NCBI GenBank assembly: GCA_934162555.1
Contig: CAKPJE010000033.1
Location: forward strand, 1-9,927
Length of the DNA: 9,927 nucleotides
Reading direction: 5' to 3'
Source of the DNA: an uncultured Bacilli bacterium
GTDB lineage: Bacteria > Bacillota_I > Bacilli_A > RF39 > UBA660
The translations under genes and the position numbers were made by a program. Position 1 is the stretch's first letter. Each line of letters starts with the position of its first letter. The notes under the pieces were generated by a model. That model worked only from the letters and a program-made list of their open reading frames with translations, was not told the DNA's origin and made no database searches. This document shows positions 1 to 6,353 of this stretch, piece by piece.

Positions 1-32
1 AAAATATTATATAATTGTTTTGAGGTGTAATT

Positions 33-167
33 ATGAAAAAGGTTAAAAAAAATATGCCACCAAAAAAGAAACATAATGTTACAAAATTATTTGTTTGGAT
101 TATGTTAATAATTATGGTTGCATCAAGTGTTGTTCCACTTATTATATATGCTATGCAGGGTAACTAA
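33..167 (+). CDS. 44-residue single-pass membrane peptide, DUF4044/Prli42-like
   Basis: A short open frame of 44 codons starts at ATG 33 behind a good Shine-Dalgarno (GAGGTG at 22-27) and ends at TAA 165-167. The N-terminal 18 residues are strongly basic (MKKVKKNMPPKKK...), followed by one hydrophobic helix (about residues 19-41, FVWIMLIIMVASSVVPLIIY) and a three-residue tail. This is the shape and word pattern (basic stretch, then W-x-M-L-x-x-M-V-A-S) of the tiny Bacillota proteins called DUF4044, which resemble the stressosome-associated peptide Prli42. The basic N-terminus predicts that end stays in the cytoplasm. A TATAAT at 10-15 could be its -10 box, but the -35 would lie off the window. 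The terminator directly behind it makes it the last gene of its unit. The family call rests on pattern only; that it is a translated membrane peptide is more secure than its name. Confidence 0.68.
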   Translation: MKKVKKNMPPKKKHNVTKLFVWIMLIIMVASSVVPLIIYAMQGN

Positions 168-190
168 ACTATTTAGATAGTTTTTTTATT
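166..190 (+). terminator. Rho-independent terminator after the 44-residue gene
   Basis: A perfect 7-bp stem AAACTAT (166-172) / ATAGTTT (177-183) with a TTAG loop runs straight into a T-tract (181-187). It overlaps the stop codon of the small membrane peptide gene and separates it from the promoter of the next gene. Confidence 0.8.
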
Positions 191-196
191 TTTAAT

Positions 197-242
197 TTTA
201 CAAACTATTTTATTTATGGTATAGTATACAGCAAGCGGAGGA
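197..242 (+). promoter_or_regulatory. Sigma-A type promoter and RBS of first paralog
   Basis: A TTTACA -35 box (197-202), a 17-base spacer and a TATAGT -10 box (220-225) preceded by TG at 217-218 (extended -10) form a strong housekeeping-type promoter. It is followed by GGAGGA (237-242), seven bases before ATG 250. The leader is only about 18 bases. Confidence 0.75.
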
Positions 243-249
243 ATTTAAA

Positions 250-741
250 ATGATTTTAGGAAAAATGATTGATAATTATTATACTTTAACATTAGATGGT
301 AAAGAAGAATTATTAAGAGAAGTAAACAATAGAATAAATAATTTAAAACCCACTTCTTACGATGATGAATACTTTGAAAGACTAGTTGATTTTATTGTGA
401 CGAATCATAATAAAACGGTTATACAAACTTTAGAATCTGGTTTGACTGGTAAAGAAAATAAACTTTATAAGGATTTAAAGCTTGGACAAAACAAGAGGAA
501 ACTTGAACAATGGTTTGAAGCAAATGCTTATGGTAGTAATTTGTTGGGTGAAGAAATAGTTAGTTATTTCAGATCTTTCCAATATCGTGAAATTGCTGGT
601 AAATACAAAGTTGATATGTCTATAATGGGTTTGGGAAAAGAAATAAGAAAATATATTGATGAAAATAATACTTTTATTTTAAATCTAATTAAACCTAGCT
701 ATTATAGAGCTGGTAATACCATAAAAAAACATACACTTTAA
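250..741 (+). CDS. Unrecognised 163-residue protein, first of a tandem paralog pair
   Basis: I do not recognise this family. The protein is hydrophilic, probably mostly helical, with no signal peptide or membrane segment, so it is presumably cytosolic. By hand alignment it is about 40% identical, almost without gaps, to the gene directly downstream. The most conserved blocks are G-K-E-E (residues 17-20), E-V-N-N-R (24-28), G-L-x-G-K-E (64-69) and Q-N-x-R-K-L-E-Q-W-F-E-A (80-91); the last is the best family signature. No catalytic motif or metal site is obvious. The gene has its own extended -10 promoter and strong RBS and no terminator before the next promoter, so some readthrough into the second copy is likely. 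Similar size and clear homology argue against a toxin-antitoxin reading. That it is a real gene is well supported; its function is unknown. Confidence 0.85.
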   Translation: MILGKMIDNYYTLTLDGKEELLREVNNRINNLKPTSYDDEYFERLVDFIVTNHNKTVIQTLESGLTGKENKLYKDLKLGQNKRKLEQWFEANAYGSNLLGEEIVSYFRSFQYREIAGKYKVDMSIMGLGKEIRKYIDENNTFILNLIKPSYYRAGNTIKKHTL

Positions 742-742
742 T

Positions 743-788
743 TTTACAAAATTATTTTAAAATGATATATTATTATATGTCAGGGGGA
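743..788 (+). promoter_or_regulatory. Sigma-A type promoter and RBS of second paralog
   Basis: TTTACA (743-748), a 17-base spacer and TATATT (766-771) with TG at 763-764 repeat the exact architecture of the promoter at 197-225. The -35 starts two bases after the upstream stop codon. AGGGGGA (782-788) is the RBS for ATG 793. Confidence 0.72.
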
Positions 789-792
789 ATTT

Positions 793-1281
793 ATGAATAT
801 TTTAGGACAATTTATAAACGGATTTTATTTTTTAACTGATTCTGGTAAAGAAGAAATAGTTTGTGAAGTGAATAATAGATTATGCGGTGAGAAAACTACA
901 AAATATGAAGATAGAAAGTTTGAAAGTATGGTAGAATTTGTATGTTCTAATTACAATAAACCACTTATAGATGCATTAAAAGATGGTTTAAATGGTAAAG
1001 AAAGACCTTTCTATAGTCTATTAAAGCAAGCTCAAAATGAAAGAAAACTAGAACAATGGTTTGAAGCTGTTGCTAGGGATACTAATTTATCTGGTAATGA
1101 TATTATGAATTATTTTACTGGTGATAATTACCAACAATATGTTAAAAAATATGGTTGGACTACTAAAATTTCTGGTTTATCTAATTTAATTTCAAAAAAT
1201 GTAAATAGTGGATGTGTTGGCTTTTTGAAATTAATTAATCCAAATATCGAATTAAAAAAACAATTAAAAAGAACTAAGTAA
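793..1281 (+). CDS. Unrecognised 162-residue protein, second of a tandem paralog pair
   Basis: This is a paralog of the preceding gene (about 40% identity by hand, over essentially the whole length) and is likewise a hydrophilic protein without signal peptide or membrane helix. It shares the blocks G-K-E-E, E-V-N-N-R, N-x-N-K, G-L-x-G-K-E and Q-N-x-R-K-L-E-Q-W-F-E-A with its neighbour. The C-terminal third has diverged most. It contains four Cys residues absent from the first copy (at E-V-C-E-V, R-L-C, F-V-C-S and S-G-C-V), which could reflect a different ligand or fold stabilisation. ATG 793 is fixed by the RBS eight bases upstream. The stop codon abuts the stop of the convergent mscL gene with no base between, inside a shared terminator. 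No function can be assigned from sequence alone. Confidence 0.85.
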   Translation: MNILGQFINGFYFLTDSGKEEIVCEVNNRLCGEKTTKYEDRKFESMVEFVCSNYNKPLIDALKDGLNGKERPFYSLLKQAQNERKLEQWFEAVARDTNLSGNDIMNYFTGDNYQQYVKKYGWTTKISGLSNLISKNVNSGCVGFLKLINPNIELKKQLKRTK

Positions 1282-1293
1282 TTAGTCCTTTTT
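1266..1293. terminator. Bidirectional terminator spanning two convergent stop codons
   Basis: A 12-bp stem (1266-1277 with 1282-1293) encloses a 4-base loop GTAA. A-runs on the left and T-runs on the right give a U-tract for transcripts in either direction. On the + strand one A-C mismatch interrupts the stem (1272/1287). On the - strand the same pair is a G-U wobble, so the structure is better for the mscL operon. It includes both stop codons. Confidence 0.75.
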
Positions 1294-1701
1294 TGTTTCT
1301 TTTAATAAATCTCTTATTTCTTCAAGTAAAACAATGTCATCTGGTTTCTTTAGTGGTTCAACTTTTTGTTCTGCTTTTTTCTCTTTCTTTTCTTTTGCTT
1401 CTTTTATTTCATGAAATTTATTCATAAATTTGACTATTATAAATAGGCAGAAAGCTGTTGCTAAGAAATTGATAATGTTTTGGATAAATACGCCATATTT
1501 TATTGCAGCATCTCCTAATTTTAAAGTTAAATTTGTAAAGTTTACCCCACCTATTATTATTCCAATAAGTGGCATAAATATGTCATCTACTAATGATTTT
1601 ACAATTGTATTAAATGCATTTCCAATAATTAAACCAACTGCTAAATCTAAGACATTTCCTCTTGAAATAAATGTTTTAAATTCTTTTATAAATTTTTTCA
1701 T
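1282..1701 (-). CDS. mscL: Large-conductance mechanosensitive channel MscL
   Basis: MscL is a homopentameric inner-membrane pore that opens under high membrane tension and releases solutes during hypo-osmotic shock. At 139 residues it has the usual family length. It shows the signature N-terminus: amphipathic helix MKKFIKEFKTF, then S-R-G-N-V-L-D-L-A-V-G-L-I-I-G (residues 13-27), TM1 (about 15-46, with the gate-lining region), a short periplasmic loop (about 50-69), TM2 (about 70-95), a charged linker rich in K and E (98-120), and the cytoplasmic bundle helix L-L-E-E-I-R-D-L-L (125-133). It is the last gene of its operon: its ATG overlaps the TGA of the upstream hexose mutase (ATGA, 4 bases), with GGAGGC as RBS, so translation is probably coupled. 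It ends inside the bidirectional terminator. Confidence 0.96.
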   Translation of the reverse strand: MKKFIKEFKTFISRGNVLDLAVGLIIGNAFNTIVKSLVDDIFMPLIGIIIGGVNFTNLTLKLGDAAIKYGVFIQNIINFLATAFCLFIIVKFMNKFHEIKEAKEKKEKKAEQKVEPLKKPDDIVLLEEIRDLLKETKKD

Positions 1702-3050
1702 TTTATTGCCTCCAACAAGTTCATAAATTCATTTTTTATATTTTTTAATTCTTCTTTTGTATTAGCTTCAAACCTTAATGATAATCTTGGTGTTGTGTTT
1801 GAACATCTTATTAGAGCCCATCCTGTTTCAAATTCAACTCTAATTCCATCTATATCATTATATTTATAATTATTTTCTATAACGTATTCTTTAATTTTAT
1901 TGATGATATTTTTTTTATTCTCTTCTTTTACATTAACAAATAATTCATCTGTTGAATAATATGTGTTAAAATCTTTTGATAATTCTTCTAATGTAATGTT
2001 GTTTGATAGAATTTCAATTACTCTTAATCCTGCATATAATCCATCATCAAAGCCTAAAAATTTATCTTTAAAGAATAGATGGCCAGAGTATTCACCACCA
2101 AAATCAAATTCTCCTGTTTGCATCATCATGTTTGTATATGATGCACCAGTTCTATACATGATTGGTTTGATTTTTAGTTTTTTTAATTCATCTATTAATG
2201 TTTTTGAACATTTTACATCAAATAGAGCGTTACGATATTTTAAATGTTTGTCTAAATACTTATAAATCATTGCCATTAGAATATCAATTGAAATTGTATT
2301 GCCAAATTTATCGACTACCCCTACTCTATCTGCATCCCCGTCTAAAGCTATACCTATATCTGAATTTGTTTCTTTTACTTTTTCCTCTAACATTTTCATG
2401 TTTGTTCTAACACTTGGATCAGGATGATGATTTGGGAATGTTCCATCACTTATATCATTTATGTATATAGCTTCAATTGGTGTTTTTTCAATTATTTTTT
2501 TGATTATTATTGAACCAGTGCCATTTCCCGGATCAAATACAGCTTTTATTTTTTTCTCGCCAAAGTTAAGTGATTTGATTATATAATTGATGTATTCATT
2601 TTCTATGTTTATATTTTTTATGTAGCCATTTCCCGTTTTAAAATTTCCTTCTTTGGTAAATTCATAAAATTCTTTTATTGCATCTCCGTAAGCATTTCCA
2701 ATATTGTTAAATGAAAATTTAAAGCCATTATATTCTTTTGGGTTATGACTAGCGGTTACCATTATGCCAAATGGATTATTTAAATATTTCCTGGCAAAGT
2801 ATAACATTGGTGTTGTAACTAGTCCTAGGTCTAAAACATTTGCACCTGTTTCAGTTAAACCTTTTATTAATTCTTTATGGATTGACGGGCTTGATAGTCT
2901 ATTGTCATAGCCAACAATTACTTCTGTACCACCTAATTCTTGAATTTTTGTTCCATAGCTTTTTCCGATTAGATAACCTGTTTCATCATCTAGTGTTTCA
3001 TTATATATTCCCCTGATATCGTATTCTCTAAATATTTCTTGTTTTAACAT
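1698..3050 (-). CDS. Phosphomannomutase/phosphoglucomutase (alpha-D-phosphohexomutase)
   Basis: This cytosolic enzyme interconverts hexose 1- and 6-phosphates (mannose and/or glucose) through a phosphoserine, supplying precursors for nucleotide sugars and envelope polysaccharides. All four family landmarks are present: phosphoserine loop T-A-S-H-N-P (Ser101), Mg-binding D-G-D-A-D-R (237-242), sugar-specificity loop G-E-Y-S-G-H (319-324) and phosphate-binding loop R-C-S-N-T-T-P (415-421). The N-terminal F-R-E-Y-D-I-R-G (7-14) and 450-residue length fit the PMM/PGM (AlgC/ManB) branch; the GEYSGH loop argues against GlmM. Substrate preference between mannose and glucose cannot be read safely. 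The start lies 23 bases inside the end of the LysM gene, and the stop overlaps mscL, so the three genes form one transcript. A purine-rich AGGAAAAGGG precedes the ATG. Confidence 0.93.
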   Translation of the reverse strand: MLKQEIFREYDIRGIYNETLDDETGYLIGKSYGTKIQELGGTEVIVGYDNRLSSPSIHKELIKGLTETGANVLDLGLVTTPMLYFARKYLNNPFGIMVTASHNPKEYNGFKFSFNNIGNAYGDAIKEFYEFTKEGNFKTGNGYIKNINIENEYINYIIKSLNFGEKKIKAVFDPGNGTGSIIIKKIIEKTPIEAIYINDISDGTFPNHHPDPSVRTNMKMLEEKVKETNSDIGIALDGDADRVGVVDKFGNTISIDILMAMIYKYLDKHLKYRNALFDVKCSKTLIDELKKLKIKPIMYRTGASYTNMMMQTGEFDFGGEYSGHLFFKDKFLGFDDGLYAGLRVIEILSNNITLEELSKDFNTYYSTDELFVNVKEENKKNIINKIKEYVIENNYKYNDIDGIRVEFETGWALIRCSNTTPRLSLRFEANTKEELKNIKNEFMNLLEAIK

Positions 3051-3729
3051 TTGTTTTCCCTTTTCCTACATTATGTATGGCATTGCAAAATTCTAACATT
3101 TGACTATATGATGGTACAAATATCAGCTGACCCTCATATAGAGTGTTTGTTTCTAAACAGTTATATTCTGCTAGTAGTTGTGCGAATGCTTCTTTACCAT
3201 AATATGCAATTGCAATTTTTTCTAAAGTGTCTCCTTTTTTTACTTTATATGTAAATCCAACTAATTTTTCTAGTTCATATGTTGATGGCAATTTAATTAT
3301 TTGACCAATACTTATAGCATCAATATTAGCGATTCCATTATAAGCTGCTAGTTTATCAATATATTTATATGATCCATAGTGTTGTTTACAAATTTTTCCT
3401 AAAGTGTCTCCTTTTTTTACTCTATAGATTTCATTTTGTTTTGGTTCATTTTCAATAAATACAAAATGTTTATAGTCTTTGATTGTATTGATGTTTGGTA
3501 TTTCAATAACCTCTCCTTCTCTAATAAAATTCGGATTAGGAATATTGTTATAGTTAGCAAGTTCAGTACTATAGGATGGTGTACCATAAGCATTTTTAGA
3601 TATTTTCCTTAGGGTATCACCTCTTTTGATAACATACTGATATGCTAAAGCATTTGTACTAAGTGATGTTAATACAATTGTCCCTGCAAGTACTCTTTTT
3701 ATTCCTTTTTTTATGTTTATATTTTTCAT
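3028..3729 (-). CDS. Secreted triple-LysM peptidoglycan-binding protein
   Basis: This exported wall-binding protein (233 residues) is built almost entirely of three LysM modules, at about residues 31-78, 102-149 and 161-206. Each opens with Y-x-V-K-x-G-D-T-L and closes with an I-x-I/L/V-P strand. LysM binds N-acetylglucosamine-containing glycan. The N-terminus is a signal peptide: basic M-K-N-I-N-I-K-K, hydrophobic core, and likely cleavage after N-A-L-A (residue 29). No catalytic domain follows, only a 27-residue polar tail. The start is placed at 3729, not at the longer frame opening at 3810, because AAGGAGG (3735-3741) sits just upstream, the signal peptide begins there, and a promoter (3767-3795) lies inside the extra 27 codons. 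It is first gene of the operon with pmm and mscL. It may act as wall scaffold or partner of an unlinked hydrolase; that is inference. Confidence 0.9.
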   Translation of the reverse strand: MKNINIKKGIKRVLAGTIVLTSLSTNALAYQYVIKRGDTLRKISKNAYGTPSYSTELANYNNIPNPNFIREGEVIEIPNINTIKDYKHFVFIENEPKQNEIYRVKKGDTLGKICKQHYGSYKYIDKLAAYNGIANIDAISIGQIIKLPSTYELEKLVGFTYKVKKGDTLEKIAIAYYGKEAFAQLLAEYNCLETNTLYEGQLIFVPSYSQMLEFCNAIHNVGKGKTNVKTRNI

Positions 3730-3734
3730 AGTAA

Positions 3735-3795
3735 CCTCCTTGTGAAAATATAATCTTACAACAATTATGTTATCATTTTTTTTATTTTGTGTCAA
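3735..3795 (-). promoter_or_regulatory. Promoter and RBS of the LysM-pmm-mscL operon
   Basis: On the - strand a perfect TTGACA (3795-3790), a 17-base spacer and TAACAT (3772-3767), preceded by TGA as an extended -10, form a sigma-A type promoter. AAGGAGG (3741-3735) is the RBS. The promoter starts just after the terminator of the upstream transpeptidase gene, so the operon is an independent unit. Confidence 0.75.
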
Positions 3796-3814
3796 TAAAA
3801 GATAGTCCATAATA

Positions 3815-3837
3815 AAATAGCAGTTTTTCTGCTATTT
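3815..3837 (-). terminator. Terminator of the L,D-transpeptidase gene
   Basis: A perfect 9-bp stem AAATAGCAG / CTGCTATTT with a 5-base loop overlaps the TAG stop codon (3832-3834). On the - strand the right arm continues into a T-rich tail (TTTTATTATGG), which is imperfect but compatible with Rho-independent termination. Confidence 0.7.
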
Positions 3838-4914
3838 GTGCACTAGTACTTTTGTACCAACATTTATGTTTTCATAGATATATTCTGCAATATTATATGG
3901 TAGATTTACACAGCCATGACTTCCTCTGTTAAGATAAATACTACCTCCGAATTTGTTTCTCCAACAGGCATCGTGTAAACCGATTCCACCATCAAATGGC
4001 ATCCAAAAATTAACATGACTGTTATAATCTTCGCCTTTTAAATATCTGTCTGTTTCTTTACTATAAATTTTAAAATTTCCAATTCTTGTTGGTGTTTTTT
4101 CTTTTCCACTTACTATGTCAGATTCTATTAAAATATCTATATCGTCATATAATTTTAGTTTTTGATCTTCTAAATCGATGTCCACAAATTTTTGGTCTAT
4201 CTCGTTTATTGATGAATTTTCAATATAACCAATATATTTATCTGTTTTGATTAGTGAATAGTCTAAATTACTATATAACAAATATGCTGTTTCGTATTTG
4301 CTTATTAGTCCTGATACAAAGCCCTCGCTATTGAATAAATAATCAGCTTTATTGGCATATACTATTTTTTTTATATCAATTTCAATATTATATTCATCTT
4401 GTATTTGTTTTTTTAATGATGTTACTAATTCTGCACTGATATATCCTATTTTTCCATTATATTTTACAATATACCAATTATTATTTGTTATTGCAATTGT
4501 TGTAAGAATGCTACCGCTTTTAATTGTTGCAATTTTATTGTCAGCAATTTCTGGCGATAGGCGCAAATTAACGTTTGCATTTGCGTATAGTAAATCATTT
4601 ACTTCTGTATGTTCTAAGTATGGCATTTCAAATGTATTTAGAGATTCAACATATTCAGTTTTAACAAAGCCTATTTTATTGTTATATTTTATTAAATCCC
4701 AGCCATCAATTGTTAAGATTCTATAAGCAATATTATATTTATCAAAAAGACCTATTTTTTTTCTTTCTATTTCTTCACCTAAACGCATATTAACATTGCT
4801 ATTAGCACTTACATAATCCCCTTTATTTTCTAATTTGGCATATGCGTTGCTTGATACTAATACACATGATGATAATAATACTGATAAGGCTTTCTTTTTA
4901 ATGTTTATTTTCAT
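3832..4914 (-). CDS. Secreted SH3-domain L,D-transpeptidase (YkuD family)
   Basis: This exported wall enzyme (360 residues) has a C-terminal YkuD domain (about 242-359) that forms 3-3 cross-links between meso-diaminopimelate stem peptides or otherwise exchanges the terminal D-Ala. The active-site pattern is complete: conserved His314 in G-L-H-D-A and S-H-G-C-V-N-L-P with catalytic Cys335. Upstream are three bacterial SH3-like repeats (about 34-91, 110-165 and 186-232), two with the classical N-V-N-x-R-L start and G-x-I-G-Y/F-V/I-x close. They should position the enzyme on the wall. A signal peptide (M-K-I-N-I-K-K-K plus hydrophobic core) probably ends at A-Y-A (26). Cys17 in L-S-S-C resembles a lipobox, but the hydrophobic stretch runs past it. 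RBS GAGGG lies six bases before ATG 4914. It is a single-gene unit with its own promoter and terminator. Confidence 0.92.
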   Translation of the reverse strand: MKINIKKKALSVLLSSCVLVSSNAYAKLENKGDYVSANSNVNMRLGEEIERKKIGLFDKYNIAYRILTIDGWDLIKYNNKIGFVKTEYVESLNTFEMPYLEHTEVNDLLYANANVNLRLSPEIADNKIATIKSGSILTTIAITNNNWYIVKYNGKIGYISAELVTSLKKQIQDEYNIEIDIKKIVYANKADYLFNSEGFVSGLISKYETAYLLYSNLDYSLIKTDKYIGYIENSSINEIDQKFVDIDLEDQKLKLYDDIDILIESDIVSGKEKTPTRIGNFKIYSKETDRYLKGEDYNSHVNFWMPFDGGIGLHDACWRNKFGGSIYLNRGSHGCVNLPYNIAEYIYENINVGTKVLVHK

Positions 4915-4920
4915 AAATAT

Positions 4921-4960
4921 CCCTCAAAAAATATTATATATTTTTTTCTTAAAATGTCAA
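4921..4960 (-). promoter_or_regulatory. Consensus promoter of the L,D-transpeptidase gene, with A/T inverted repeat
   Basis: On the - strand TTGACA (4960-4955), a 16-base spacer and TATAAT (4938-4933) match both consensus boxes exactly. The -35 region overlaps the end of the upstream sortase gene (stop 4949-4951 lies in the spacer). The expected start near 4926 leaves a leader of only about 12 bases holding GAGGG (4925-4921). The -10 also lies in an all-A/T inverted repeat (4926-4934 / 4938-4946) that might weakly terminate the pilus operon. Confidence 0.8.
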
Positions 4961-5515
4961 ATTATTAATCAGATTGCATCTTACTGTTATACGGTTTATG
5001 GCATCATTTGTGCATGTATATAGTGTTAAATTGAAATTGGTATCAATCATTTTTTCTACATCGGTTGATGATAATATTTCTATTTCTTCTACTTCGTATA
5101 TATATTCGTTTTCATGAATGTCTGTAAATATAATATAATCTCCTTGTTTTAGTTTTCCTATATCTTTAAAGTGAGTTTTATATGAATGTGCACATATTAT
5201 CATATTTTCTATGCTATTTCCATAATAAAGGCATGGTGCGATTTTTAATCTTTTATAATCCCATGTATCTAAAACTGGCAGACTTATTTCTAGTGCTGGG
5301 ATACTAATTGTTCCTATATAATCATAACCTTTTATATTTACTGTATCTAATTCTTTATTATTTGATTCAGTTGGTATATTTATTTTTTCTATTAAGTTTA
5401 AGATCTTTTTTGCTTCTTTTCCAGCATTATATTCATTATATTTATCTTTTATAATCAGCATTGAAGAAATTGTTGTTATTATAAAACCTAATGTTATAAT
5501 TATTTTACTTTTCAT
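4949..5515 (-). CDS. Small sortase (class D/B-like), second sortase of the pilus locus
   Basis: This is a membrane-anchored cysteine transpeptidase of 188 residues. One N-terminal helix (about 4-21) anchors it with the catalytic domain outside. The sortase triad is visible: His110 in I-I-C-A-H, Cys168 in L-T-L-Y-T-C-T and Arg179 in I-T-V-R-C. There is no C-terminal membrane helix, which separates it from the class C pilin polymerase upstream, and it is shorter than typical class B enzymes. The A-H-S-Y-K-T-H-F motif and overall pattern are closest to the small class D-like sortases of Bacillota, but class is uncertain. It overlaps the minor pilin gene by 11 bases, and its RBS is weak (AGAG), so translation is probably coupled. 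Tight linkage suggests it handles the minor pilin's LVDTG signal or anchors the finished pilus to the wall (inference). It is the last gene of the pilus operon. Confidence 0.88.
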   Translation of the reverse strand: MKSKIIITLGFIITTISSMLIIKDKYNEYNAGKEAKKILNLIEKINIPTESNNKELDTVNIKGYDYIGTISIPALEISLPVLDTWDYKRLKIAPCLYYGNSIENMIICAHSYKTHFKDIGKLKQGDYIIFTDIHENEYIYEVEEIEILSSTDVEKMIDTNFNLTLYTCTNDAINRITVRCNLINNLTF

Positions 5516-6353
5516 TGGTTTCTCTTTTTTTGAATATAATGCCTATTATGATTAGTGCTAGGCCTGTGTAAGCTGATATTTTGTATAGATATGTCATTTG
5601 TCCTGTATCTACTAATGATGGTGTATTGGTTACTGTAAATGTGTATTCGTTTGAACTATAAGATACTGTATAATCTTTTGGTAAATTAATTTCTTTTACT
5701 GTATAACTATCACTTTTGGGCATATCCTCTATTGTTACTTCCCAGTTATTTTCTTCGTTTAAGATAATTGTTTTAATTTTTTCTTTATTTTTATATAGTT
5801 CTATTGTTACATGGTCTAATATTTTGTTTTTTTTGTCAGTATTCCATACTTTTTTTATTGTTATGTCTGTTAAATCAACTATTTCTATTTTTGGGCTTGC
5901 ATCAATGTTATATTCAAAAGAACTGTTTATTTCTTTAGGAATCATTATTAAGCTCGGGTTTATTTGAGCAAAATTTTTAACTTTGTTGGTTTGTCTAATA
6001 TAATATACTCCCAAGTCTAGGTTGCTGAATATTGCTTCGCCTTTATCATTTGTTTGCTTAACTTCGGATTTTAAATTTTTATTTTTAATACAAAGTTCTA
6101 TATTTTTTATGTTTTCATCTGATAGTTTATAATTGCAATCTTTTAATTCATCTACATATTCAAATGATAAATTATTATTAACTATACTTACTTTACCTAT
6201 TTTTAGTAATTCAATTTCTGCTCCTATTACAGGTGTTTCTCCTTTTAGAGTTATAGAAATACTACCTTTTTTGCTTAAGTCAACGATATTATCTGCTTTT
6301 ACTATTCCTAGAAAAGCAATTAGAGTAATTAGGGTAAACATTATTTTTTTCAT
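5505..6353 (-). CDS. Minor (probably basal) pilin with CnaB domain and LVDTG sorting signal
   Basis: This is a secreted wall-anchored protein of 282 residues. A signal peptide (1-20, ending V-K-A) is followed by an N-terminal SpaA/Cna-like beta domain (about 30-158) containing G-E-A-I-F-S-N-L-D-L-G-V-Y-Y-I. A clear CnaB domain (about 163-244) has the usual isopeptide partners: Lys167/168 in I-K-K-V-W, Glu221 in T-V-K-E-I and Asn243 in T-V-T-N-T. The C-terminus is a sorting signal: L-V-D-T-G-Q (247-252), a hydrophobic helix (about 258-273) and a K-K-R tail. The motif has Val instead of the Pro of LPxTG. Two Cys (73, 88) in the N-terminal domain could pair. The gene sits between two sortases: its ATG overlaps the class C sortase stop by four bases (ATGA, RBS AAAGGAAG), and its end overlaps the second sortase. 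Small size and position fit a basal subunit; a tip or side subunit is not excluded. Confidence 0.85.
   Translation of the reverse strand: MKKIMFTLITLIAFLGIVKADNIVDLSKKGSISITLKGETPVIGAEIELLKIGKVSIVNNNLSFEYVDELKDCNYKLSDENIKNIELCIKNKNLKSEVKQTNDKGEAIFSNLDLGVYYIRQTNKVKNFAQINPSLIMIPKEINSSFEYNIDASPKIEIVDLTDITIKKVWNTDKKNKILDHVTIELYKNKEKIKTIILNEENNWEVTIEDMPKSDSYTVKEINLPKDYTVSYSSNEYTFTVTNTPSLVDTGQMTYLYKISAYTGLALIIIGIIFKKRETNEK

Noticed and set aside
250..1281. Tandem small genes as a toxin-antitoxin pair
   Set aside because: The two products are homologous, equal in length and have separate promoters. A toxin-antitoxin pair would normally be two unrelated proteins with coupled translation.
4862..4866. 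Lipobox L-S-S-C (Cys17) in the L,D-transpeptidase
   Set aside because: The pattern fits, but the hydrophobic core continues beyond the Cys and a good signal peptidase I site (A-Y-A) follows at residue 26.
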